Origin: Lineus longissimus
Taxonomy: Eukaryota > Nemertea > Pilidiophora > Heteronemertea > Lineidae
DNA length: 64,000 bases
NCBI RefSeq assembly: GCF_910592395.1
Contig: NC_088323.1
Span: 5,582,001-5,646,000, forward strand
Direction: 5' to 3'
The position numbers and the translations under genes were made by a program. The notes below the pieces were generated by a model. It saw only the letters and a list, made by a program, of their open reading frames with translations. It was not told where the DNA came from and ran no database searches. Of this stretch, positions 1-13,899 are shown one piece after another (the stretch's first letter is position 1; each line of letters begins with the position of its first letter).

Positions 1-2
1 TG

Positions 3-730
3 TCCGATGCGATCTTGGTGATTACAAGTGTTCAGCGCGCACAATGGCTGTCATATGCAGAGGCGTGTGTAAGCCGAAGTTTGAAAGTTCCTGCATTATT
101 CTTGCGTAAGAAGGAGCTTTTACTGGCTTAGGGATTTTTCTGTGATGTTAGCTTGATGAGGAAGGATAAGACACCCAAAGTATTTAAACGTTGACAACAG
201 ATAAACGCCACATTTTTTTCCAGATAACCAATGGAGAATTTTTTTTCTCATATATCCAGGTTTCAACTGAAATGTTAAAGGGGTACACCGATTCTAATTA
301 CTGGTGGTCCAGGAAAACAGAAATGCAGTTGTACACAATGTCGTAGTGAAGTTATTATGCATACAAATTTGCTGAAACTTGGTATCTATAGTATTCAGAT
401 ATCTGACTACACAATGGCATTGCTAACATTTCTCAACCCCTGCTCTGTCTACAGAGTCAAGATGATATGATATGACATGAGCCTTGTCAAAATTTTCAAC
501 TAGTCTATTATGATCAGAGTTCGAATGAAATGCTGCCCTTCTAGGCTTTTGGTCTTGGACACGAGATGCCCTACTTTCTGTCTCCCGGGACCGGCTACAA
601 AACTGTCAAAGAAATCAGGCATTTGAAAGGCCTCACCATCGGATCTGCCCTGGTACCCGTCTTTTCCAAAGCTTCCCACAGAAGCCGAACCCTATCATCA
701 AAAGAAGCCAACCAACTCCACCACATCTAA
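3..730 (+). CDS. 3' end of an unrecognised + strand gene (last two exons)
   Basis: Two exons are proposed. The first (3-68, truncated by the window edge) reads SDAILVITSVQRAQWLSYAE and ends at a GCGTGT|GTAAGC donor in phase 0. The second (545-730) follows a CCCTTCTAG acceptor, starts in phase 0 with AFGLGHEMPYFLSPG and runs 61 codons to TAA, ending QLHHI. The phases match, and the second exon is clearly richer in G+C and in C-ending codons than its flanks. No family is recognised; the joined piece looks like a compact globular domain. The other open frame of the second exon is rich in Pro and Arg and looks like a shadow. A possible AATAAA lies at 1863-1868, which would give a long 3' UTR. Not certain: other exons could lie at 260-350. 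Confidence 0.45.
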
Positions 731-3007
731 CAGCCTGTGGACACGCCTCGTTCCCTTATAACCAATAATTATGGCCTCCTTTCAATAGAGCCGTGATCCC
801 GGAGTTTATTATTATGATTATACGGTAACTCTAGACCTGGTCGGGCACCCAGGACTGCAAATTAGCAGGCTAGAATGCTGGCCGTGTGTTGGTCATTATC
901 TTCGGTCAACTGGGCGGCGGATGACCGGGGAAGATTACGATTTCGCGGTTGAGGGGAAGGGTCGAAGTGTCACTGAAGACAATGGATGGAAAGGGTCAGG
1001 GAAAGGCGGCGCTCTGACTCTCCTTCTCTCAGCATTTTGCTCTTGTGAGCCTATGTTTGGGGCCACTACTTTGGCGCCAATTGGAATCATTGACTTTATG
1101 AGTCAATCATATTTCGATGTCAAAAACAGCAGAAGATATCATCCACCTTCGATGTTTAAACCCTGTAGATGGTGAAACCTTCAAGTAGAACTCAGATAAG
1201 CTAATCAACCAGTGCTGCAACTTGCCAATTTCTCTCTGGCACCCATTCACACACCTGGGAAGAGCAAGGCAAGCTTGACAAAGAGACCTGCCTAAGGTCA
1301 CCTGCCCGCGATGTGGTTAAAGTCTGGGACATCTTGACAGCCTGTCTCGAGACAAAAGCGACTCCTCATATATTTCTCATGGCACTCACATCATAATCAT
1401 AATCATAATCTCAGACAATGTCTTCTTTAGATCACATTGCAATCCACGATCAGGTCTCAGACTGCAAATCCCAGTGACACTCAGCAAAATCTATAGCCGC
1501 CATCGGTCCAAGCGCTATTTATCAAATACTGGACAATATCGCGCACAGATTACCATAGTAACCACTTCATCTTGCCAAGGGTCAATGCAAATCAATGTAA
1601 TTGAATGTTAGGGTCGGACCGTATACAGTGTGTTCCAAAATAAGATGAATAGTGCTGAGACTTGGTTTGGTAGTTGGGGGTGAAGATTTTTGGTTTCGAT
1701 AATCGACAAAGGGCTATTGCTGTTGATTTGGGGCGATTGACAGGTTCTTTGAATGAATGAGCAGTTACCAAGCCTGAAAAAGATGGCGACACCAGGCAAA
1801 TGATACCAAATTAAGCTTAACTGTAGAGGCATGCCACAAAATGCTCACTGGAACGAACACGGAATAAAAAGAACGCCATCACCAAAGGGTTAAAAAACAA
1901 TTTCTGAACGCGTTGTCAGTCAGCTCGGTTACCGTAAGCTCTGATGTCAACATTGTTGCAATCGTGTTACCCAGAATTCCCTCATCCGAAGATCACATGA
2001 CCTTTTTTTGCGATGAAACACTGCGCGAAAAATTCTTTCATCACCAACTTCAAAGATGGCAATTATGTTTGCGACGATCATGTTCGCTGGGAGCACTTCC
2101 TGTACGTGATCACATTGGCACGGAGGGAGAGGGGAGTGCTCATTATTTGGCACAGAGGGGATGGGGAGAGCTTATTATTTGCTGGGCGCAGTGATTTTTG
2201 CTGCACCAAAATGAGAGGAACATCTTCATTTGATTAACTAACTCACTTTTAAAAGAAAATCTTTCCTAGACTCAATGAACGATAACAAAAGCCGTTTGAC
2301 TGATGTACATGGAATGCCATTACTTTCCAAGGACTGAAGCAATTTATTCTCGAAGCATCTGCAGCTAATAATAAAATGGCCATGTAAATTCCTCATGACT
2401 GATTAAAATATTGATAAGAGTATTAGGTTCTCTCTCTCAGCACTTGCACATAATTTCAAGCAATACACGATTACAACATAATTAATTCTAGTGACTTTTG
2501 AATAAAAATGCAAATATTTGCCGTGGCTAATAACGGGCGAGTGTTTGCCTGCGCTACACGAACATGACACCGTAACGTCAGTAACTGGTATTAACCGGCA
2601 CCTGCGCCGTCTCAAGATGGCCGCATGTACTGCACAAACCGTCTGAAGAACAAAGAAATTTATTGATTAGTCTGTGAGATATAGACCAACCACACTGTGC
2701 ACAGCATACATTAGTTTCACTTCACCGTATTTGGCCGAAATTTACTGAATATACCGCATGCAAAACCAGCCTAATTCAACAACACTTCACAGAAACACTC
2801 CACTGTCCCAAGTGAAAGATACAATCCATTTGGTTAAACATAAAATGATCACATATACGCCTTCAAATTCAATTTCAAGCCAAGAAATATGTGGAAAACC
2901 ATTTCTTTTTCTTTGACTTGCTCTGAAAACCCGATGTCACTTTTTCCCCCTAAACATACGCCTGATTGCCCGCTATCCAAGATATTAAATTGGTGCGGCC
3001 TTAAATC

Positions 3008-4527
3008 TTATTCAAACGCACTGCAAGTTGTCATATAGGAGGATGTTGGCTCTGCGCTCCAGGGTCCATACGATCCTTCGGGGAGATGAATCACAGGAGT
3101 CTGCAAATAATCCTTAATCGATACCGCGAGCCGTGAATTTATGGTACCATCGTGCCTTAATTCTCGGCGAGATTTTGGAATATTCTGCATCAGTTGAGAT
3201 ATATTAGATTTTTTATGAATTGGAACTGCTGCGTCTTTTGGAGGCTGAGTAATACAGGATGTATTAAATAACAGTGATGACGTTTTATCTCTTAGTACTC
3301 CAGGTCTGCCGAGAATCTCACAGGCCTTCCAGCTTGCCGAGGCGGCATTTCCTTGGAGAGGAGAAAAGTCCAATAATGCTGAAAAACTGTTTTGTAGGAT
3401 TCAGATGGACACAGGTTACTCAAGTATATTTACCAATGAGCGCACATTTTGGCAATTTTCTTGTGATGCACACATTTCCCCAGGCACTATCCAGGGCAGG
3501 CTGCTTGAGATTAAGATAAGATCATCGGTCAGCTGGGGAACTTATTCCCTAGGGTGCAAAATTTTACGAAAGACCCAAGAAAAATTTTGTCGTGACTTTT
3601 TTATCAACCATATGTTTCTAAATTTCAGAGTCATTTGTAAGATATCGACCTAAGAAACCCATTCAATCAATTCCTGTATGAAATGCCCTATCAGAAATAA
3701 CTGTAACCAGAAATGACTTCAGAATATCTGAAAAGTTTTAGAAAGTAGTCCTTGTACAAATTTATTTTAGCATGCACTGTTTGAAAGGGTTAATAAATCA
3801 CCAATATTGCAAAACATCCAACTTGACTATATTCCTACAATTTTCTATCCCAAGGCACAGATCCAATTTCCAATTTCCTGACATCTGTCCCTAGACAGCT
3901 GAACAAAGCCATTGATGCTGCAGCAGAAATTTTTTCAGGCAAATTGACATAACTTAAAATTGAACATTTTATAGTTACGATAGACATATTGCAAATACAC
4001 TGATGGACTGAAGAACAGCTTACAGAACAGGCCCATGATGTCACCAAACAGTCTCCTTTTCCCTGATATTGCAAGTCAAGAGAACCTATTTTGCACACAA
4101 CATATCCAAGCCCAAAATTATCAGATCCCAAAAATGCACACTTCGTTTTTATCATTAAAACTGAAACAGATTAATATGGCAGATGACTAGGCGAAAAAGT
4201 CAAAACCACGTCTCCAATGACGCTCCACAAATTGCAGAAAAATCTACCATGCTATCTTGCAATAATTCTAATCCCCGCCCGCAAAATATGGCCATATGGA
4301 TGACAGCGTATGCTCTAACGAGTTCACTAACGAGCTGGCCATTTAATTAGCAAATCACAGAACACTCTAGAGAAATACCAAACCCAATGATGCAAAAATG
4401 AAAGTCTGGGAGAGAAAAATTTCCTACCTTTCACACAGAAATATTCACCGCTCTGCCGACGCCATTTTTCTCGAGCCGGCTTCTGAACACCGCTACCAAG
4501 CACTCCTCGATGATTCCCCATACGCAT
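3008..4527 (-). CDS. Two-exon gene encoding an unrecognised ~156-residue protein
   Basis: Exon 1 runs 4527 to 4428. Its ATG is the first after an in-frame TAA, the protein begins MRMGNHRGVLGSG, and the exon ends with a GAAAG|GTAGGA donor leaving one base. Exon 2 runs 3378 to 3008. It follows an AGTTTTTCAG acceptor, begins with the two bases that complete the codon, and is open for 123 codons to the stop after TTCSAFE. The joined reading is 156 residues. It is rich in Ser, Pro and charged residues, with no transmembrane segment or known domain that I can see. An AATAAA on this strand lies at 2664-2659. The region just upstream of exon 1 (4560-4680) is relatively CpG-rich and may be the promoter. 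An alternative ATGGCGTCGG start inside exon 1 would need another donor (GCG|GTGAAT) and gives a poorer frame. Confidence 0.45.
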
Positions 4528-5243
4528 CCTTGGATCTTATGCTCAGTTGCTAGCATGCTAGGTGTAGCCCTACGCCAGCCGAGCTAGCGCTGTATTCATT
4601 AGCAGTCGCACCAATTACATTGCACGGTACGCCGCATTAACGCAGCAAATTTGCGCGCAACGTCTTTTGCGTGGAATGCATTTTAGCATTTTAGCATTTT
4701 AGCGATGGGAATATCATTATCATGAGGTCCCGATCAATGGGCGAGAAATTCTTTCGAAAGCTAACGTCGACTAGGAGTTGGCATTGTAATGTAGGGGACC
4801 GTCCATTCAGTGCATTTAGAGGGGAGATCAATTTCTTTTCAAATTTGGCGTGTAGCGAATGAATCTTTTGCATGGAGTGCATTTTAGTGGAACTGGGACA
4901 TCATGAATTGACTTAACAAACATGCTAAAGATAACAAATTCACTTTACTTTGTGCAGCATCATTTTTATCTTCATAACCACATGTTTTTTCAGTTCTTGC
5001 AAATTCGAATTGGTGCAGAGATTACCAACACTGCATAAACAACTGATATCGTTTTCATAAAATATTCACATCTTTTTTGTTTGTTTTTTATCCGCATGAA
5101 CCGCATGATCAACTTTCTGAAAAAATTGCATTTTATCTCAAGGATGAGCTCTCATTGACTGAGTTCTGCATAAACATGAAGTTGATGAATCAAATTTGTT
5201 AATTATTAGGAGTATTGAATTCAAATTTTGCTTCTTATTACAG

Positions 5244-5346
5244 TGCCATGAGCATGGAATACAGCTGTGTATCCCCCTTCACCCACCCTGGGAACATCGG
5301 CCCAGATCACCACAGACTCACAAGCCTGCAACTTGAATATAATTAG
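5244..5346 (+). CDS. Possible + strand last exon, unrecognised
   Basis: A strong acceptor (TGCTTCTTATTACAG) precedes a 34-codon open frame beginning AMSMEYSCVSPFTHPG and ending LEYN before TAG. The codons mostly end in C. I could not find the upstream exon, and a second frame across the same stretch is also open, so this may be chance. Confidence 0.2.
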
Positions 5347-5899
5347 AAAATCTCAGCATCAAAATGAAATTTCCCAGCGTAATTCTGTGGTTTTTGCATC
5401 AAATATCAAGGAGGTAATCATATCACCGCATAAGATGTACAAGGGCTGGTAACATGAGAAACAGGCTGCTGAGTCTACGATTGCGCTGAGTCATGAAAAA
5501 AACGCTTCCGAGAAGAAAACGACGCGAAACCTGATATCTTTCCAACCATCTTAGATACGGCCACATCTTTATCGATTCTTCAGAGTTTCCTTAATTTTCA
5601 AATTTATCGCCATGGAAACGATACGATGCATCTCAGAATCTCATGAATTATTCAGTCGCAAGGACCTCCTCCATGCCCGGGTCGAGTTATCTCGAGGGGT
5701 GTCAGGTTGTAGTAAAGACTTGCGGAAGAAAAAGAAGTCTGGGAAATTTTCGAGTCCAGTAAAGTTGACGTTGAATGGAAAGCATTCCAGTCAGAGATAT
5801 GATGAAATGTACACAGATTTATTGCAAAGTAAAGACGGAACCATGAAATGTACCCAAATTTATTTCAGTTGAGGGAATATCGAATAGATTGATGAGTAG

Positions 5900-6850
5900 C
5901 TGGATAAATGGAATGCACAAAGAATGTTGGCCAAGTAGAGGTGGAACTATAGAAATGACACCAAAGTTAGATTCAGACTGAAGTTGAAGGAATTTCAAAT
6001 GCATTAATTTATAGACAGATACATGGAATGCATAAAGAAATTTGGCAAAGTAGAGGTTGAACCAAAGAATATAGTATATCGACAAATTGAAATCTACAAG
6101 GAATACACATAGTCTTTCAAACAACACAGATTATGCCACCTAAATCTAATCTCAAGATGTGATTCACACTTTTATTCTTCATCAAATATTACGGGACAAT
6201 TAGGGAAGGTCGTGTTAATCACTTTGTTGCCTTTTTTGATTATGAAAGCAAGTGGTTGAGCTTAATTAATGAGCAATTAGTCAACATGGTGGAATTCGTG
6301 TGTGCTTAAACCTTTAAAAATTGGAAAAACAGAATAGACTGATTACAAAAACTGATAATGATTAAAATTGAAAACGTGCACAAAGTCAAAATCAGTATCA
6401 TACATAGCTGGGATGGCTATCTCTTGCACCAAATACTAGTAGACATCATAAATCATCCAAAAGTAACAACCAATTCTCTTCACCTTTAAATACCAAACTT
6501 ATTCTAAATAGCCATACCGTACCAAACAAAAACTATCGCTGCAAAAAAAACATCTCAGAAATCGACAAAAACCGTGCCGAGAATTTGCGAAGGGTTGAGA
6601 AATTCCCTAGAAAATCTAAGATAGGTAATTCATTCTTTTTAGATATGGCGATATTACGCCTCTGTGGGGTTCGTATATCAGAGAGCATCGCCCACTCGTA
6701 CAAGGGGGCGTGACGCTGAGAGGGGTATTTTTGGTAACTTGTGGTTTATTGACAGTCGGGTAGTATATCAGAGACAAACCCAGGTGAGAAAGGTGAGATA
6801 GTTCCTTGAATAGGGCATTTTTATGCTTTAACACAGGATTCGTAAAGAAA
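5900..6850. other. AT-rich stretch without supported genes
   Basis: Short ORFs occur on both strands, but none has matching splice sites or codon bias. There is a loose repeat of phrases around GGAATGCAYAAAG and GTAGAGGT near 5910 and 6030, which suggests an old local duplication of about 115 bp. Confidence 0.4.
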
Positions 6851-6855
6851 TCCTT

Positions 6856-6984
6856 TATAGGATTGATATTGGTCAGTCCTATATCAATTACTATAAGACA
6901 GTCCTGTATATAGGATTGATATAATACAGTCCTAGGGTTGATATAGGACAGTCCTATATAAAGGATTGATATATACAGGACAGT
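6856..6984. repeat. Inverted/tandem TATAGGATTGATAT array
   Basis: The phrases AGGATTGATAT and CAGTCCTATAT alternate about four times over 130 bp. They read as complementary half-units (ATATCAATCCT against AGGATTGATAT) that could fold into several stem-loops. The unit is degenerate. No terminal repeats or target duplication are visible, so it is called a repeat rather than an element. Confidence 0.6.
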
Positions 6985-9334
6985 TTAGCCTATTCATTGT
7001 TCCAACAATAGAAACCAATCAGGGCCCAGCATTTATTCACTGCAACAAATTGTTTTCATGTCTACAACTCAATCCCCTGCACGCTAATAAACCCGCAACA
7101 AATCTGTTGTCGACTGTTCGTTATCAAATATTAATAGGCGATCTCAGCGGGTCGGTTTATCGTCTGATAGCTTGTGATTGGCCGGTGCACACTGTCACAA
7201 TGCATATTTGATGAGCGGGAACGGTCTAATTACAGGGACAGCAGACAGTGTGGCAGCGATCACGCACGGTCATGGTTGAAGAGCCCAACAAAAGAGCAGT
7301 TTGAACGGCTGCATCCTGTGAGCCCGGATATGCAGTACTGGTAGCATATGCTATGTCATCAAATACGATTAACCGAAAAACTTTTCAAGATTTTCATCAA
7401 CATGAATTGAGATTTTTCACAATATCCGTAAAAACAAACGGTTTTGCGGTTTACGGCCTGGTGACATTATGCAACTGGCACTGCATACTTTGTCGACAAA
7501 TATTTGGTCAAGTTCACCAAGAATCCATCCATATTGGACCTTTTATTGGACTCCACAACTTGAATCACATGAGTCAATTGAAAATTCCGATGCTATACTC
7601 TTGATACTTCCAGGTAGTACTCAAATAAAACTTTTAATTACGTAAAAGTGGAATCTTTGTCAACCACTCAAAATGCAGGAATTCTACAATCAAATTTTCT
7701 CAGATGGTGTGGAATGTTTCAAAGTTGGCAGATTTGTTTGCGTCAGAAGAGTAGTTTGAACCCGATATGTCTTGGACTTTGGTACTCAACTTTTTTACTG
7801 CTTTCTAAGTCTTGTTCATTTCAGCCCAGGCCAAGATCAAGAGGGGGGCACTCACTGAAAAAAAACGTATTCTCATAATTTTTTTCTGAGTGTCGGCGCC
7901 ATTTCACACGCACATTACTGTCTCTCCATTAGCATCTGTATCCCAGAAACCTCTCTATAATGGAAACCACTTTATAATGGACGTACCTATCACCACGGAG
8001 ATGGAGTTCACGTAACATGCCAGGCACCACGCCGCGGTAAATGTCACCGGTAAAACTGCACGCATGTCACAACTTTGAGAAGTTGATGGTCTTAAATTGG
8101 CGTGAGTCGGAAGTAGTTGTCGTGTACTTAAGTGAAAACTGAACACATCAATCCGCGTATGACCCTTGGTGTGTAAGACACCCAAAAGGTCGAACGCAGG
8201 CCATGTCAATCCAATTGCAGGGACGAAAGCTGCACGCTTGATATTCCTGGCCATTTTTATACACAATCTTGGAACAAGATGTCAGCTCATAATAACATTA
8301 CCGATAATCCAATAAGTTCAAATACCTATTCGAAGAGGTTCATTGCAAAACGAGACATATCTGTTTTCGCTATTTTGAGATTAATGGCTTCAAGAAAGGG
8401 AGTTTAACCAAAAGTGCAATCAAAATTGTTGATCATAACAATTTTACTGATGCCGAATGCTCTGAAATTTGGAGACAGTTGAAGCAACTCCATGTTGGAT
8501 ATGGCACGTATTGCGTTTGTTGATAAGACTCTTCATTTATATAAGTCAAAATCACGTTCCAGAAACCTGCAAATATTTGCGCTTTTATATTTTTACAAAA
8601 TTGGTCTCCAAAAAAACAAAAAATTGGTGGGTTCTTTTATGTAAGTAGCAAGAACTATCAAGCTATAAGAGACTTGGCCATGAAATCTCAAATCTTAAAG
8701 TATCCTCCATTTTTTTTCCCCGACGTCATCTGTCTCCTTCAATAAAAGAAACCTCTCAAACCAAATTAAAAGAAATTCAATTTCGTTTTGACAGGTAATT
8801 GAAATCTCTCAAGCTTTTAATGGAAAAGTTACCATGGATGCCAATGGCAAGGAGGCAAGAAAGCCATGAATCAGGAACCCAGTACATGGCTGTGGGGGAG
8901 AGAAGACAGGAAAAACTGAAAATTGTCCCTTCTTTTCGCAACCATTTAGATGATCATCCATATACCCATCAAGAACGACATCCCTGAACCTCAGTGTGGG
9001 TTGAATTTATCGAAAAATGTGACTTAAATGGAAGCAGAAACATGTCCTCCAGCGCATTACCTCCATATGAACGTTTGTCAAGAACAATATGTCCACAAGG
9101 ACCTTATATGAATGTATAATTTTTTCTCTCCAATACCATTTCCTCAATCTGACCAGCACTGCTTAGAGCTATCTGCAATTTCCATTACTGGCTATTAGAT
9201 TATTTTCTGTTGCCTTGAAATGGGTGGGAAGCTTTTCCTCGAGAAATATTGCGAGAGATTGGGCCCTGGGAATTGTGGTAACGAATACCTGCGTGTTTCT
9301 TTCAAGTTCGTTTTTCTGCCCAGGAAAATGATAG

Positions 9335-9385
9335 ATTTGTCTTTGTTAAAAGTTGAAACATTTGTCTTTGTTAAAAGTTGAAACA
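9335..9385. repeat. Perfect 25-bp tandem duplication
   Basis: TTTGTCTTTGTTAAAAGTTG plus the following GAAAC occurs twice head to tail without a mismatch. This suggests a recent slippage or duplication. Confidence 0.85.
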
Positions 9386-11705
9386 TTTTACTATCCCCAA
9401 TCGCCATAATCGGACCAAAAATGAGCAATTTGAAGCAAAACACTTATGTTTTCCAAGCCATTTTATTGCTGCATTTGTGTGCAGTTACCCGACTCATGAT
9501 CTTTTAGATGTACCCAATTGAAAAATTATGAATTTTTGATATTCTACTCATACATGAAAGTAACATTCGCCAACAAATAAAAGATTTAAATTCAACATAT
9601 CTGGCAGCCTACTCAACAAATCCCACCTGTCATCTATTCAAATGATGACACCATTGTCATACGACAAAGTGCGAAAATCATCCGCTCAGAAAATAATTTG
9701 AAGCGCATGGCATCCTATGCAATATATTTATTATTGAAAACTAATGTTTTGAACTGGAATTTGCCGTGAATGGCAAAATATTGCCAATATGGCTTTGCAA
9801 ATGGTGTCATTTTTTCACAACAAAAAAGATTAATATGAATCACGCATTCGAGTGCGCAAGTAATCATTGAATCCATTTTTCAAAATCGCGTCGTGAAAAA
9901 TCTGAATAGAATTGAACGCGCTACGAAGGACGGTAATTGGAAAATGGAGGAAAGCCGATCCTGAAAGCGAATTTATGAAATTCATCCGTGTCGATTTGTC
10001 ATCATAGGCAGGTCGAAATGTAAAGGATTTAGCAAAGATTTGACGGTTAAGCATTTTTTTCATACATAACCTTTTGCAGATGAAATTGACATGGCTTGGA
10101 AATCTATTGTGTATTGAACCAATAACCATGCTAACTGGCACTGTTGTTTACTGATAATTAAGTTCCTAATACGTTCTGGGATAGAGGTGTTCCTGCATCA
10201 ATTATACAAAGTTTTAAAGGGCGACTACAGTGAGATATTGGTGACTTCGTGTTACTTTATCTTGCCTATTTAGCTGCTGCCTATAAAAAAACACAACAAA
10301 TGACCAATAAGAACAAGGCAAACAAAACAGAAATATATCATCTCCATCTGAATAACGACCGCGCTCTCAAAGAATATTTCGGCAAAGCTCTGTCACAGAA
10401 AATAACCAGCCAACTAGAAGTGTGGATATCTGATGAGAAAAGTCCATCAAAGTCGTGCAACATGCTCAGATGGGTCGCAGCACTCATGCAAACATAACAG
10501 TCCAATACTGATAAAGAAATATCGAGAGTATTGGATGGATCAAATGGTGAGAGAGATTCGTATTTCCGCAGGAGAACCTTTGAGAAAAATGATGCCAAGG
10601 CTTACGGAGGTATGCCCGTTAGTCTTCATTATGAAATTCATCTGGCTGGCCAGAGATGGCGCTTTTCGACGTCACCAAAATCAAAATTCATCACGTACCA
10701 AACACAATTTTTTGAAACTGTCTCTAATCCTGTGTAACACGACCACATGTCTCTTAACTCAATCTTGAATGCACCGTTTGCATCCCCGAGATGAATTCGA
10801 ATTGAAGAAAATCTTAAATCACCTCCGCCCTGAAGCCGTCTCATGACGATATTCCTCGTATCAAAGGCGATATTCGAAAAAATGCTTGGAACATGATTGA
10901 TCAATCCTCATCTCATCGTCATTCGAGGGCTGATCTCGTTTAACGAAGCACATCAAAGTGATTTTTATCGAAAAAATCAATTTCACAATATCTGACGATG
11001 CTGACGATATCTTAAGATGTTCAAGACGTCGTAATATGGGCCATACAAAGGTTGGAAAAACAAAGAGGACGTTTCTTGAAGAACCGTTGAAATAATAATC
11101 CCGTCTCCCACCCCTACTCGGATGTTTAGGCCAAATCAGATTTTTCGTTTTACGTCATCAGGAAGACATGTATGGCATCAAGGCATGGACTGCATGGAAT
11201 GAGGAGTGATATACACCTACTTTAGTGTATCAGATCAGATGTGGACAGGTGAGGAGAACCTTAAGAGTACACCAGAGTAGGCCCGGAAGATAATCTTGAT
11301 GATAAAGGTATGGATTACAGATAGATAGCTCGCTTTGACAGGGGATATGGAAGTGGGAAGATTCCAGTGAAATTCTTGAAACTAACTCCTACGTTCATCA
11401 AGGGTAAATGCCAATTATTCACGGGGATAGACCAATCTTTAGTCAATAACATTACGGTGCTTAATTTGAGGTATCACATTAAAACAGCCTCCATGTTTTG
11501 ACACACACAACAAACACACAGTACCATATCACTTATCATAAAAATTCCTAATGCAAGAATTTAATAATTTCAACACGAGTTGAGCCGAGAGTATTATGTT
11601 TCCATGACAACCACATGTCATCTTCAGTCGTCTTTAAAACTTTAATAAGAAAATGCAATGTCCTTAATTCCATTTGTGAAATTTCTAGCTCGCTTTGAAG
11701 TTTAT

Positions 11706-12010
11706 AACAGGTTTACCTCACGTGAGTGAGACTTGCCTCCCAGCGAAAACGTTTCCCCCTTAGGGCTTATATGGATGTTGAAAGGCAATTTTGAACTAGG
11801 GAGTAAATTTTGGTAGGCAGGAAATGCTTCAAAACAGGTTGACCTTCAGTGAGTAAGTCTTGCCTCTTGGCATAGAAGGTTCCTCCTCAGGGACTATGGA
11901 AGTTGCTCGACCATTCTGAACTCCGAGCAAATTAACAAGAATGGTTTTAAACAGGTGTGGGTCTTACCTCTCAGTATAAATTTATCCTTTTTTGGATTAC
12001 GCATTGAATT
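11706..12010. repeat. Three degenerate tandem units of ~120 bp
   Basis: Units start AACAGGT at 11706, 11833 and 11949 (spacing 127 and 116). Each continues with GTGAGTGAGACTTGCCTC or GTGAGTAAGTCTTGCCTC variants, then a TYCCCCTYAGGG-like block and TTTTGAACT. Divergence is high, so the array is old. Each copy contains a GTGAGT/GTAAGT-like string that could act as a cryptic donor. Confidence 0.6.
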
Positions 12011-12421
12011 TCTGGACGGATATTGTTATACGATAAAAAACTTCAGGCAAACTTTTCCATAACTTTTCACAAATAGAAACAGTCACACCAACAATACTTC
12101 GCTAAATGTCAACTAAATAGACACAGAGTTGTTCTAAAGACTGTAAAAGGGAACTTTGTCAACTGCAAACCCCATGGACAGCTGCTGGCAGGCGTGTCGT
12201 TCTATGAAGCCCATACAGACTGTGTATGTGTTAAAGGCTTCTTTTCGCCTCTGTAAAAGGTAAGTATGTTTTTGTGCAAATATCGTTGCACAGCAAAGAA
12301 AGAATCGCGCTTTAAACATTGGTTCGCCTTTCTCAAAAAATATAACCAAAAGCATAACTGCTGCTTTTTTGGGTAATATCTATTACTTGTTTAGAATCAT
12401 ACTGGAGAAATTCTATGTGAT

Positions 12422-12600
12422 TTAAGATTTCCGATTCGTTTTGGTAGTTGAACAACTCTGACACTGGCAGGCGCCCTGGTACAGCTCACTAAAATAGGGC
12501 TCAGAGTATGTTTTAGCTGAAAATGTAATTTTGCTTACCCCATCACCAATTCCTGCATCAACCACAGTCACACCCTGGAGGAGACCTGACTTGACATCAT
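12422..12600 (-). CDS. Possible - strand last exon, unrecognised
   Basis: An acceptor (GGTATTTTTCAG) is followed by 2 bases and 59 codons starting DVKSGLLQGVTVVDAGIGDG and ending TNRKS. The sequence is Gly/Val/Asp-rich, then has three Cys near the end. An internal GATGGG|GTAAGC could instead be a donor, making this a 62-bp internal exon. The same frame is also open upstream to 12721, so the true exon start is unsure. No family is recognised. Confidence 0.35.
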
Positions 12601-13899
12601 CTGAAAAATACCAACGAGATGAAAATAAACACACCTTAGAATAATGTCGGCCCACGCACAGGTTTTGTGTAAATTGTTTCTGACTGAAAGATAAATACAA
12701 GTTGTGAATCGTCCATGGCAACAGGGTAGTTTACAACATCCCATCAATTAGAAAATCGAAATTTTTCAGTTGAGATATTGCAACCTCCACATTTCCTGCT
12801 CAAAACGCAATTGATGAAAGAAGGCTGAGATATTACGAACAATTTTTGACGATTCTCTAAGTATTTTATCTTATATTTTTATTCTTACGAGCCAAGGGCA
12901 ACCATTATCTACACGTGGATTATAAAACGGCTGAAACAGGTGGATGAAATAAGCGATGAATATTCTTCCCATCATGCACTGCAGGCTCCGCTGGGACGCC
13001 GTCACAATCAAAGGAAAGCTATTACCTTTTGCATCTCCATTATAATGCATTAGTGAACGCTCCGAGATTCATGAGGAAGCCATCTTGGTCATTCATGGCC
13101 ACGACTCGACTCCCCGTCGAGAATCGCGTAATGACTTATTAATGAACTGTTCTATGGTTTATCAAAATTCACATTATTCGTAATCATTGTTTTGTTGTCG
13201 CGGAAACTGCTACAGAGGCCGCATAATGAAAATGGTCAGAGCAGACTGGGATGCTTCCGGTATTAGTCGGTCGGAATCCGGTGACGACCTGCCATAAAAG
13301 ACTGTGCAGATGTCGATTAAAATCTCTGTGAGGTTATCACAGAAAGATGCTAAACCAGACTATTCATGTTAGTCACGACTTAGTACCGTTGTCAGACGCT
13401 TCCAGGCTCTTTAAAAACATATATTTGTATTCAAAAGATTTCAGTGGCGGATACAAACGGGGTACATTATGTTCAATACATACTTCGATAGTGGGTTGAT
13501 AGATGGGCCATGACTGCTCAAAATGATCTCAAGAACCTCCTTTGTATTGATGAGGCCTAGGCCACATATCAGGTCATAATCATGAGTGGCTTGATTTGAC
13601 TTTTTTAATGGTATAATCTAGATATAAGGCACTTTACAGGTTACTCAATTGGCAAAATGACACCAGTTCATTATCCGAAGAGGAGGTCACGATAAATTCT
13701 ATGATTTTTTAACCTCTTCACTTGCCCTATCAACTCCACCGATATACACTTTCGGTATCCTTCTTGATATTCCATTACAGTCACTAGATTCTGAGAAAAC
13801 ACTGAGATAACTGTACACAGAAGAAGAAAGAAGCTTATAAAATGTTGCCTTCTTTGACACATCATTTCCCATCTTTCTCTGCCCACCTGCCTGCTGACG

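Noticed and set aside
263-300. GGTGGTCCAGGAAAA near 301 resembling a P-loop (GGPGK)
   Set aside because: The following residues do not match an adenylate kinase or other P-loop family, and the frame lacks exon boundaries.
5612-5828. + strand ATG frame METIRCISESHELFSRKDLL with a possible A|GTAAAG donor
   Set aside because: Good start context but a weak donor and no phase-matching downstream exon.
8795-8869. Short + exon VIEISQAFNGKVTMDANGKE after TTTTGACAG
   Set aside because: Only 24 codons; one acceptor plus a short open frame is common by chance, and no partner exon fits.
10234-10737. Two same-frame + ORFs separated by a single TAA, with long antisense frames
   Set aside because: Could be a decayed gene, but both strands look equally coding and no splice sites or family motif help. 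ORFs this long are expected by chance.
13671-13790. - strand last-exon candidate with GYRKC similar to part of the HES/Hey Orange domain
   Set aside because: The similarity covers about five residues and no bHLH exon is visible; the acceptor is fair but the match is probably chance.
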